NCBI RefSeq assembly: GCF_019749375.1
Contig: NZ_JACWFE010000004.1
Coordinates: 186,001-250,000 of the forward strand
Origin: Bacillus sp. S/N-304-OC-R1
GTDB taxonomy: Bacteria > Bacillota > Bacilli > Bacillales > Cytobacillaceae
Length of the DNA stretch: 64,000 nt
Reading direction: 5' to 3'
Under the pieces are notes generated by a model. The model saw only the letters and a list, made by a program, of their open reading frames with translations. It made no database searches and was not told where the DNA came from. Positions 1 through 7,220 of the stretch are shown piece by piece. The position numbers and the translations under genes are program-made. Within the stretch, counting starts at the first letter, position 1, and every line of letters begins with the position of its first letter.

Positions 1-874
1 AATAGATAGGAATGAATTTATTAATCGATTAAATCAATTATCGATTTGGAAAAAAGGGGATCAACGTGCTCCACATAAACCTCTCTTGATTTTGTATGCA
101 ATTAGGAATTTGCAAAAAGAGAGTCACCGCCTTATCCCATATAATAAAGCGAGAGAAAAGCTAAAAGAGCTATTAGTAGAATTTGGTCCCCTTAGAAGTT
201 CATAACATCCGGAACAGCCATTTGTGAGATTAGTGAATGACGGTATCTGGGACCTTTCAGAGCCAATGAATACGAATAACTTCACGAATAAGCAACTAAT
301 GGATAAACAAATCTCTGCAGGCTTTAAAACAGAGATTTATAATCTATTAAAAAATGATATCCAGTTACAGAAGGAAGTAGCCCAAACAGTACTCGATGCT
401 CACTTCCCAGAAACCTTGCATGAAGATATTCTTGATTCTATTGGGCTAGATTTTACGATCAGCAAAAAAAGCAGCCGTGATCCAAAGTTCAGAGAACGAG
501 TGCTCAAAGCTTATGAATACCGTTGTGCAGTTTGTGGTTTCAACGTACGATTAGGGAATCATTTAGTAGGGATTGAGGCAGCTCATATTAAGTGGCACCA
601 GGCTGGGGGACCAGATACTGAAGAGAATGGGATTGCACTTTGTTCCTTGCATCATAAGCTGTTTGATCGTGGTATTTTTACAATAAGCCACGAAAGAAAA
701 TTCCTAGTCTCCGAATATGCAAATGGCGGAGATGGTTTTGACGAATGGGTTATGAAGTATCATGGACAGCCAGTACGCAATCCTGTTCAGCATTACTATG
801 TTCCGAATGATTCATTTCTAGGATGGCATGTAAGAGAGGTCTTTAAAGGGCCATCGCGCTATGTAGTCAATTGA
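1..874 (+). pseudogene. HNH restriction-type endonuclease, interrupted by a stop codon; 5' end outside window
   Basis: The frame from position 2 reads as a typical HNH restriction-endonuclease N-terminus (…QLSIWKKGDQRAPHKPLL, then an FGPLRSS segment), hits TAA at 203-205, and resumes in the same frame with HPEQPFVRLVNDGIW. In this family the stop position is usually an aromatic residue (SYHPEYPF), so a single TAT/TAC to TAA change is the simplest explanation. The C-terminal part has CxxC (YRCAVCGF), AAHI and LCSLHHKLFD, the HNH fold of PF13391-type nucleases related to phosphorothioate- or modified-DNA-dependent restriction enzymes. A GTG at 224 could restart a 216-residue C-terminal fragment, but no ribosome binding site precedes it. 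The gene start lies left of the window. Probably an inactivated restriction gene; a sequencing error is the main alternative. Confidence 0.75.
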
Positions 875-958
875 GATATTTTTCACTTGAATTTAATAGG
901 AACTATCTAATTTCCAAAATTATTTTAAAGCTTCCTTATAATAATTAAATTCTTGAAT

Positions 959-990
959 CCCCTGGAAACCAAACCAGGGGATATCTTTTT
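959..990 (+). terminator. Intrinsic terminator
   Basis: Stem CCCCTGG / CCAGGGG with an 8-nt loop, followed by a T-rich tail on the + strand. It closes the HNH gene and lies just before the 3' end of the convergent minus-strand gene. Confidence 0.7.
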
Positions 991-994
991 GTGG

Positions 995-1381
995 TTAAAC
1001 TTTTTTCAAAACACCATTTTTTACTAGGTTAATTAGAGTTCCTTTATTTCCATACCTTTGATAGGCAATAAGACGATTCAAGTCTTTTACAGTCAATTCA
1101 GTAGGGGTAATTGCTAGCTTATATTCATTGCTGATTTTGCTAATTAGTGAAAGAGCAAACTCCATTTGCTTGGCTGTTAATTTATATTCATCTCCATTGG
1201 CTGGCTGTTTTTCATGTTGCTGATTTTCATTGGTAGATTGAATGGTGGCTGCATATTCTTTAAGTTTTGCATCTATCATTGCCTCTACATAAGCCTGGCT
1301 AATGTTCTGAGTCTCTTGTTGGGATGTTTGCTGGGTTGGTTTAAATATTTTATCAAGAAGCCCTTTTAACACTTTATTCAC
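995..1381 (-). CDS. Hypothetical protein, 128 aa
   Basis: Not recognised. GTG start. The N-terminus (MNKVLKGLLDKIFKP) could form an amphipathic helix, followed by a Gln/Asn-rich polar linker (residues ~16-65). The C-terminal ~60 residues (KLTAKQMEFALSLI, VKDLNRLIAYQRYGNKG) look like a compact helical domain. No membrane segment or metal motif is visible. The ribosome binding site is weak (GAAAGTGA). It is convergent with the broken HNH gene and shares the hairpin at 959-980. It looks like a real gene because low-complexity linker and ordered domain alternate, but no function can be given. Confidence 0.6.
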   Translation of the reverse strand: MNKVLKGLLDKIFKPTQQTSQQETQNISQAYVEAMIDAKLKEYAATIQSTNENQQHEKQPANGDEYKLTAKQMEFALSLISKISNEYKLAITPTELTVKDLNRLIAYQRYGNKGTLINLVKNGVLKKV

Positions 1382-1641
1382 TTCACTTTCATTAACATTT
1401 ATTCCTATATATTCCTCTTATTCTATTATTAAATGATTGTGATTGAAAAACAATAGATATTAGTTATTTTGTCCTATATGGGTAATTATTAGTGATGGAT
1501 CCTGAGTAAATTTATATAAAGCCTATTTTCTAAAAAGATTGGTGTTTTATAACAAAATTTCTTGTTGGAATTTTATTTACTGTTAATATAGCAATATAAG
1601 ATTTTTAATATCATCAAGAGAGAAGGGAAGATATAAAGAAT

Positions 1642-2241
1642 TTGAAAGAAAAAACTAAAAATAAAAAAAGGGATTTCAATCCAAAAGATGCTATATTGGT
1701 GTTCTCATCTTTTACATTAATTTGCGTGGCTGTTATTTTTGCTCTTATTGTTTATGATGTAGTCACAATACAAAACTTCTTATCATTCGATAAGCCAGTC
1801 AGAATAATAAAGAGTATAATCATCGCTTCATTAAGTCTACTTTTGTTTGGTGTAATTTTAACCTTTTGCATTCCTTCTAAATATATTGAAGATACAAACC
1901 AAAATTATCAAACCTGTTCCTTCATAAGTATTTTTGGCTTTATGTTTTTAGGAGCGTTATTTGAGGAGCTTTTGTTTAGGGGAATTATTCAAAATTCATT
2001 TTACATATTTATCGGACATCAATGGATTGCAATAATATCAACTACTTTACTGTTCTTAGGGATGCATATTCATTACTTCAAAAAGCCAATAATGTTAATA
2101 AATATTACCATTCCTAGTTTGGTTTTTGGATGGATATATTTTGAAACAAACAATATCCTAGTACCATTTGCTGCACATTTTCTAATGAATATAGGGATGA
2201 CACTATTATTCAAATACAACTTAATTAGAGTTAAAAAATAA
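1642..2241 (+). CDS. CPBP family intramembrane metalloprotease
   Basis: 199 aa with hydrophobic helices around residues 17-38, 53-75, 92-105 and 125-145 and at the C-terminus. It carries the CPBP (CAAX protease/bacteriocin-processing, Abi) signature: EELLFRG near residues 108-114, a second motif with H-I-H near 141, and HFLMN near 178. These supply the catalytic Glu pair and metal-binding His residues. CPBP proteins cleave prenylated proteins or small peptides, or confer bacteriocin self-immunity; the substrate here is unknown. The TTG start is preceded by GAAGGGA at a slightly long spacing of about 12 nt. Single gene, followed by a GAGACTGACT-type hairpin. Confidence 0.85.
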   Translation: MKEKTKNKKRDFNPKDAILVFSSFTLICVAVIFALIVYDVVTIQNFLSFDKPVRIIKSIIIASLSLLLFGVILTFCIPSKYIEDTNQNYQTCSFISIFGFMFLGALFEELLFRGIIQNSFYIFIGHQWIAIISTTLLFLGMHIHYFKKPIMLINITIPSLVFGWIYFETNNILVPFAAHFLMNIGMTLLFKYNLIRVKK

Positions 2242-2309
2242 CTATTACCTATAATGTTCGCAACTACAATTAAAAAGAGATTGACCAAGCACACCGAATC
2301 GATGAATCA

Positions 2310-2335
2310 GAGACTGACTTGTCACAGTCAGTCTC
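2310..2335. repeat. GAGACTGACT hairpin, copy 1 of 3
   Basis: Perfect 10-bp inverted repeat GAGACTGACT / AGTCAGTCTC around TGTCAC. The same arms occur at 4329-4354 and 15743-15768. None has a T-run on the + strand, so this is a dispersed hairpin rather than a textbook terminator. Here it lies 68 bp after the CPBP protease gene. Confidence 0.75.
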
Positions 2336-2522
2336 ACAAAACATCAGTAAGATCTTTATTTTTTTACCAATGTTCCAATTTGAGCCCCAAAATCGCATTT
2401 TTACCCTCAATTTGCCTCCAAAAAAAAGGACTTTTGACTAGAAAATACGTGTTTATGTTCCTTTTTAGCTAATTTCATATTATCGATATTTATACTAATG
2501 TAGATCTACCTAGGATATATGG

Positions 2523-2534
2523 ATCGTGCACGAT
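2523..2534. promoter_or_regulatory. Candidate autoregulatory operator of the HTH gene (left copy)
   Basis: A perfect 12-bp palindrome, ATCGTGCACGAT, ends 9-15 bp before the candidate ATG codons of the left HTH gene. The right copy keeps only the GTGCAC core (4544-4555). Position and symmetry suggest binding by the encoded HTH protein; this is inference. Confidence 0.35.
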
Positions 2535-2549
2535 CGAAAGGCTATGAAA

Positions 2550-3369
2550 ATGGAAAAATTAAATTATGAAACGATTCAAAGGTATCAATCCTTTGTGGAT
2601 GTGGAAGAAATGGATAAAGCGGTTCGCGGCTTTTTATATGACATAAATCGTCCTTTTCAGAAGGTGCATTGAAGGTTCTCCAGTTTATCTGGAGACATTC
2701 TGTTAAAGTAGTTGGCGTTTCATTTGCCAAATACGATACGATTGCCGAAGCTGTTAAGCTTTCTCGAAGGACCGTTATTCGGGCTGTTCAAAAACTTGAA
2801 AATCTAGGCTTTTTATGAAAATCGAAACGGCGAAAATGAATGGGAAACAAGGTGTTAATTTACTGGTCATTCAACCGTTTCAAACTGTTGAGGAGCAAAA
2901 AAATAATATTTCACCCCAAGATGTCACTCCATCTGTCACTCCTATTAAAACAGAGAAAAAACATCATTCACTCTGTGAGAATAAACATAACGAAAAGAAC
3001 GTAAAGATACCCGACAAAATGGATACAAAGAAGGAGCTAGATATCAGTTTCCTGCCTGAATCTGTTCATCCAAAGTTTAGTGAGACTGCTTCGCCATTTT
3101 TCTATCCAATTGACATTTATAAACTGTGGCAGCGTGCCATGACCGCCTATCGAAAAAGCAAACTCGAAAAACCTTTGGAAGAGGTTATTGAAATCATCAT
3201 TAGTGCGTTTAAACAAACTGTCTTTATGCAAAAGGCAAGGGAGATTCATACCACATTTGAAGGATATTTTTATTCCGTTGTTTATGCGAATTTGGTGGTT
3301 ACAAAGAGGAAGGAATATAGGCATTTTGGATTTGATATTTTTAGCAAAATTCTTAATGGAAATGGTTAA
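2550..3369 (+). pseudogene. Helix-turn-helix protein, frameshifted left copy
   Basis: Paralogue of the intact gene at 4571-5392. Reading from ATG 2550 gives MEKLNYETIQRYQSFVDVEE, then a 1-nt deletion near 2640 (TATGACATAAAT against TACGTACATAAAT in the intact copy) leads to a stop at about 2672. A second 1-nt deletion near 2808 shifts the frame again, and the rest is open to 3369. Both differences are visible by direct alignment. The C-terminal 184-codon piece could start at ATG 2815 but lacks the winged-helix part. Leader and hairpin are shared with the intact copy. Confidence 0.85.
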
Positions 3370-3602
3370 GACATTTTTGAAGTGCAAGTATTGTAGATCA
3401 TAAGTCAAATGTAAATATATGGTTAGGTATAGAACCTCTCCCATTTTCGCATTATACATCCAACTTATGTTATGATATGTTATTGGAAACTTTTAAGCCG
3501 ATTAAAATGCAATAGTCAGTCAAGTCATTAGGAAAAGGTTATGGACTTGCCAATAATAATTTCATTTAATCAAAAGTACTGCCATAGAAGGGATTGGAAC
3601 GA

Positions 3603-4046
3603 TTGAAAAATCTTAATGAAAAAAATGAGCTGCCGGAAAATTATGAGGAATTAAAAAAACATGCGACCCGAGCATCTAATTGGAGAGAACGTTTAGATGC
3701 AGTAGAAGAATTAGGGCAGTGGAAAAACCAAAAAATAATCGATTTATTAAAGCGAACAATGAATAATGATGCCGTGTTTAAAGTGCAAGAAGGGGCATAC
3801 CGCCAGCTGAAAAAGATTGGTGAAGAAGTTCAATTGCCACCTAGGAAAAAAGGCGACTTGATTAAAGGTGTAGCAAAAATCCTGGTAAGAATTAAGAAGA
3901 GTTTGCCAGAAGGACATAGCTACGAAGAATTCAAAGAGAAATTAAAAAAGATGAGACTTGATGTATATGATACGTACGAAGGTGATAAAGGACCTGACTT
4001 TGATAAATGGCTTGAAAGTATGTGGGCGGCTGAAACGAAGAGGTAG
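3603..4046 (+). CDS. HEAT-repeat domain protein
   Basis: 147 aa, almost entirely helical. Residues ~20-70 form HEAT-like repeat pairs (WRERLDAVEELGQWKNQKII, then DAVFKVQEGAYRQLKKIGEEV), followed by a Lys-rich helical part and a conserved-looking tail (GPDFDKWLESMWAAETKR). HEAT proteins are usually protein-interaction scaffolds; no catalytic residue is visible. TTG 3603 was chosen over TTG 3594 because AGAAGGGA (3587-3593) is 9 nt upstream of 3603 but touches 3594. The gene lies between the two copies of the HTH duplication and has its own terminator at 4088. Confidence 0.75.
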   Translation: MKNLNEKNELPENYEELKKHATRASNWRERLDAVEELGQWKNQKIIDLLKRTMNNDAVFKVQEGAYRQLKKIGEEVQLPPRKKGDLIKGVAKILVRIKKSLPEGHSYEEFKEKLKKMRLDVYDTYEGDKGPDFDKWLESMWAAETKR

Positions 4047-4087
4047 TAAAACATAAAGTATGTTATTAGTTTTTCTAAGAATAATAT

Positions 4088-4118
4088 CCGATTGCAGTAA
4101 TTTGCAGTCGGATTTTTT
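4088..4118 (+). terminator. Intrinsic terminator of the HEAT gene
   Basis: Stem CCGATTGCA / TGCAGTCGG (one G-T pair), 6-nt loop, followed by ATTTTTT. Confidence 0.85.
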
Positions 4119-4570
4119 GTATCTAGACGAGATTATTTATAGGGTACGATCGGTAAAAAAATGGAAAGGTTAGCTGTAAATATCAAACTGCAATGGAGTA
4201 GTGTCCGATGTGCAGAAGCTGTATTAGGGCCAACACCTGGAATTTCAAACCCTAAATGAAAAAATTTTTTTCACTATCCCTCAAACAAGTGACTTCAACC
4301 ATTACCAAGATATCTATTCGTTGAATCAGAGACTGACTTGTTATAGTCAGTCTCAAAAAAATCATCAGTATGAATCTCTCTTTTTCTATCAAAGTTCCAT
4401 TTTGAGCCCCAAAATCGCATTTTTACCCCTCATTTTGCCTCCAAAAAGGACTTTTGATTAAAAAAAACGTGTTTATGTTCTTTTTTAGCTAATTTCCTAT
4501 TATCGATATTTGTACTAATGTAGAGCTACCTAGGAATAAATGGATAGTGCACGAACGAAAGGCTATGAAA
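4119..4570. other. Intergenic stretch upstream of the intact HTH gene
   Basis: 4119-4320 holds no supported gene; a 33-codon ORF (ATG 4160 region) ends near 4258 without recognisable content. From 4321 on, the sequence is the right copy of the duplicated leader: hairpin 4329-4354, then a 200-bp AT-rich segment matching 2336-2540, including the shared string GAGCCCCAAAATCGCATTTT. Confidence 0.6.
4329..4354. repeat. GAGACTGACT hairpin, copy 2 of 3
   Basis: GAGACTGACT / AGTCAGTCTC around TGTTAT. It is followed by an A-run, not a T-run, on the + strand. Confidence 0.75.
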
Positions 4571-5392
4571 ATGGAAAAATTAAATTATGAAACGATTCAA
4601 AGGTATCAATCTTTTGCAAATTTGGAAGAAATGGACAAAGCGGTTCGTGGCTTTTTATACGTACATAAATCGTCCTTTTCAGAAGGTGCATTGAAGGTTC
4701 TACAATTTATTTGGAGGCATTCTGTTAAAGTGGTAGGTGTGTCATTTGCCAAATACGATACGATTGCCGAAGCTGTTCAGCTTTCCCGAAGGACAGTTAT
4801 TCGGGCTGTTCAAAAACTTGAAAATCTAGGTCTCCTAAAGAAAATTGCCACGGCGAAAATGAATGGGAAACAAGGTGTGAATTTGCTTGTCATTCAAACA
4901 TTCCCAACTGTTGAAGAGCAAAAAAATAATATGTCACCCCAAGATGTCACTCCATCTGTCACTCCTATTAAAACAGAGAAAAAACATCATTCACTCTGTG
5001 AGAATAAACATAACGAAAAGAACGTAAAGATACTCGACAAAATGGATACAAATAAGCAGCTAGATATTAGTTTCCTGCCTGAATTCGTTCATCCAAAGTT
5101 TAGTGAGACTGCCTCGCCATTTTTCTATGCCATTGACATTTATAAACTGTGGCAGCGTGCATTGAACGCTTATCGAAAAAGCAAACTGGAAAAACCTTTG
5201 GAAGAGGTTATTGAAATCGTTGTCAGTGCGTTTAAACAAACTGTCTTTATGCAAAAGGCGGGGGAGATTCAATCAACATTTGAAGGATATTTTTATTCCG
5301 TTGTTTATGCAAATATGTTGGTTATTAAACGACAGGAATACAGGCATTTTGGATTTGATATTTTTAATGAAATTCTTAATGAAAATGGTTAA
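4571..5392 (+). CDS. Helix-turn-helix domain protein (intact copy)
   Basis: 273 aa. Residues ~35-105 form a winged helix: TIAEAVQLSRRTVIRAVQKL is the helix-turn-helix and the following LENLGLLKKI is the wing, of the HTH_36/MarR-like type used by plasmid and phage replication or copy-control proteins. A polar linker (~115-165) leads to a C-terminal helical domain (YKLWQRALNAYRKSKLEKPL, FKQTVFMQKAGEIQSTFEGY). It probably binds DNA; whether it is a regulator or a replication-type protein is not clear. ATG 4571 was chosen because GAAAGG lies 8 nt upstream; a GTG at 4547 in the same frame has no such site. The decayed paralogue sits 2 kb upstream. Confidence 0.8.
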   Translation: MEKLNYETIQRYQSFANLEEMDKAVRGFLYVHKSSFSEGALKVLQFIWRHSVKVVGVSFAKYDTIAEAVQLSRRTVIRAVQKLENLGLLKKIATAKMNGKQGVNLLVIQTFPTVEEQKNNMSPQDVTPSVTPIKTEKKHHSLCENKHNEKNVKILDKMDTNKQLDISFLPEFVHPKFSETASPFFYAIDIYKLWQRALNAYRKSKLEKPLEEVIEIVVSAFKQTVFMQKAGEIQSTFEGYFYSVVYANMLVIKRQEYRHFGFDIFNEILNENG

Positions 5393-5553
5393 GTCGCTCA
5401 ATGAAATCAAAGTATTATAGATCATATCTTTAAAAAGATGTGCCTGAACAAAGTGATCATCCTTTATATTCAAACGCTTCCAATAAACAGAAAATTATTT
5501 TATTAATAGTTTCCCTTGAAACATGTCTTTTATTATAGTAACCTCTAAAACAC

Positions 5554-5585
5554 GAACATTAATTAAATAAATAAAAATAATGTTC
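5554..5585. promoter_or_regulatory. PurBox-like inverted pair upstream of the nucleosidase gene
   Basis: CGAACATT (GAACATT at 5554-5560) and AATGTTC (5579-5585) face each other across 18 bp, just before the ribosome binding site. The core resembles the PurR box (consensus AWWWCCGAACWWT) and the two-box inverted layout of purine-regulated Bacillus genes. Both boxes deviate from consensus in the CC positions. A purine-salvage-like enzyme follows, which fits. Confidence 0.45.
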
Positions 5586-5613
5586 ACTTTTACAACGACG
5601 GAGGGTGCTAAAT

Positions 5614-6471
5614 ATGAAAAAACGCAAGATCTATGGGGCTATTTTACTTAGTGTTGCCATGCTTTCAGGATGTTCATCAACGAATGGAGATTCTAAAAAT
5701 AAAGCCGAGGCACAGCAGAAGGAAGTCGTACAGCCAATAGCGATCCAAGGAGCAATGGATATGGAGGTTTCCGCCATTCTTGATGCTATGAAGGATTATC
5801 AGGAAGAAAAACACGGAAATTATACATATTATGTAGGCGAAATTGAAGAAACTCCTGTTGTGGTTTCAAGAACGGAAATTGGGATGGTCCATGCGGCTGC
5901 TTCTACAACTCTTCTGATTGAAAACTATCATCCAAAGGCAATTATTAATCAAGGAACAGCTGGAGGACATGATCCAGATCTTCATGTGTTTGATACCGTC
6001 ATTGGCACGGAGGTTATGAATATCGGAAATTTACGTTCAGAGCATTTAGATGATGAGCAAGGGATGAAGCCGGAATCATGGAAGTTCATGACAACAGGAA
6101 TGAGAGACGAAAATGGCGAAAAGCAGGAAGTTGAGTCCTTTACGAGCAATCCTGAGCTAGTTAAGGTTGCATTAAGCGTAGCCAATAAATATAAGCATGG
6201 AAAAGTAGTAGAAGGAAAAGTCGGCAGTGCAGATTTCTGGAACAGAGAAATTGACCGAATTCAGTGGTTCCACGAAAATGCTGGTACTAGTGTTGAAGAA
6301 ATGGAAGCTGCATCTGTAGCTCAAGTGGCAAGAGGATTTAACATTCCATACCTATCTATTAGAACTGTTTCGAATTCTGAGGTTTCTGGAGATAAAATTG
6401 AAGACCTAGAAACTGCAGGAAAATACGGTGCAGAGTTTGCCGTTGAAATTGTCAAAGCGATGGCAAAATAA
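5614..6471 (+). CDS. MTA/SAH nucleosidase-like lipoprotein
   Basis: 285 aa. A signal peptide ends in the lipobox LSGC (lipidated Cys20), so the protein should sit on the outer face of the membrane. The rest follows the 5'-methylthioadenosine/S-adenosylhomocysteine nucleosidase (PNP_UDP_1) fold: GAMDMEV with Glu51 (E. coli Glu12), NQGTAGG, and EEMEAA with Glu231 (E. coli Glu174). The general-acid Asp (E. coli Asp197, SDVAD) is replaced by Asn254 in RTVSNSEV, so normal purine-N7 protonation should be impaired. It may be a binding protein, an altered nucleosidase, or use another acid. ATG 5614 was chosen for the GGAGGG site 8 nt upstream. A PurBox-like pair precedes it. Confidence 0.85.
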   Translation: MKKRKIYGAILLSVAMLSGCSSTNGDSKNKAEAQQKEVVQPIAIQGAMDMEVSAILDAMKDYQEEKHGNYTYYVGEIEETPVVVSRTEIGMVHAAASTTLLIENYHPKAIINQGTAGGHDPDLHVFDTVIGTEVMNIGNLRSEHLDDEQGMKPESWKFMTTGMRDENGEKQEVESFTSNPELVKVALSVANKYKHGKVVEGKVGSADFWNREIDRIQWFHENAGTSVEEMEAASVAQVARGFNIPYLSIRTVSNSEVSGDKIEDLETAGKYGAEFAVEIVKAMAK

Positions 6472-6479
6472 AAAACAAT

Positions 6480-6523
6480 AACTGAGCCCTTGCCTATCAA
6501 GGGTGACCGGATAGGGCTCAGTT
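6480..6523 (+). terminator. Long hairpin after the nucleosidase gene
   Basis: Perfect 11-bp arms AACTGAGCCCT / AGGGCTCAGTT enclose 22 nt. No T-run follows, so termination is likely but not certain. Confidence 0.5.
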
Positions 6524-6759
6524 ACCTCTAATGAAGCAAACATTGGAGAGTTGAAGCAAAAAAACATACATCCTTTTTAGAGTATTCATTTAGCTGAATT
6601 TATTTTTATTATTTCATTTCTTATTCCTCTAAATGCTCACCACAAGCGGATTGTTCCTCTTAATTCCTATCCCTTAGTGCATTAAACTGATGAGGGTCAG
6701 GTACTTTACTTAAGCTCTAAAAATGTCTTTTCTTTAATTAAATAACCGAAAAAAGTTAA

Positions 6760-6950
6760 ATAAGGGTGTATTTTCCGGTTAAATGTAGAATAAGAGCTAG
6801 TTTCGGGATAAATAAGGGGAAGTTTTCCGGTTATGCAAAGAAAAATCCACCATTTTTTCAATTTTTGAGGTGATAGGCGGAATTTCTCCATCTATTTAAG
6901 CGTATTTTTTAATAAGGTTCTAATTAGCCGGAACTTTTCCGCTTATTTCT
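6760..6950. repeat. Dispersed ~190-bp intergenic element, copy 1
   Basis: Four degenerate sub-units, each an imperfect palindrome of the AAGCGG…TTTTCCGCTT kind, with TTTTCCGG/TTTCTCCA cores near 6771, 6823, 6883 and 6935 (steps of 52, 60 and 52 bp). The same four-part element recurs at 18411-18610 with colinear sub-units and the same spacing. There is no coding signal; the minus-strand open frame here follows the repeat composition. Confidence 0.7.
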
Positions 6951-7220
6951 CAGATTGGGGCTTAATCTGGTTCTCAAACTGATATGAACGGGCCCTCTTA
7001 AATGAATTTCCTAATATCCATACGTTCTTAATGAATCTTAGGTTTCATCGTTATTTTCCACTCATTATTATTCTCTAAATTTACTATTTTCATATTGATT
7101 AGGCACTCGATAATGTGACATTGGGAGATTATAATGTATACAATTTTCAAAAAATTAACTTATAATTAATAGGTGATATGCCATTAAGTTCAAACTAGAT
7201 CATTTAAGGAGGCCTTTCTG
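6951..7220. other. Intergenic, leader of the FAD dehydrogenase gene
   Basis: No gene seen. AT-rich, with TATAAT at 7131-7136 as a possible -10 element about 90 bp before the GTG start. No good -35 was found. The 6524-6759 stretch on the other side of the repeat also holds nothing recognisable. Confidence 0.4.

Larger units (their letters stand above)
2302..3403 (+). repeat. Left copy of a ~1.1 kb direct duplication
   Basis: This segment is repeated at 4321-5431 with about 90% similarity by eye. The similarity starts at TGAATCAGAGACTGAC just before a hairpin, covers the 240-bp non-coding leader and an HTH-protein gene, and fades shortly after the gene near GTAGATCAT. The left copy carries the inactivating frameshifts. 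Confidence 0.85.
4321..5431 (+). repeat. Right copy of the ~1.1 kb direct duplication
   Basis: Matches 2302-3403. Both copies have the same order: hairpin, leader, HTH gene. They are separated by about 0.9 kb containing the HEAT gene. The right copy is the intact one. Confidence 0.85.

Noticed and set aside
2254..2472. Open frame across the duplicated leader
   Set aside because: Runs through the hairpin and non-coding leader; not preserved in the second copy.
4160..4258. 33-codon frame after the HEAT gene
   Set aside because: No ribosome binding site or recognisable content.
6706..6891. Minus-strand open frame of 61 codons
   Set aside because: Lies inside the dispersed repeat; no ribosome binding site or protein-like pattern.
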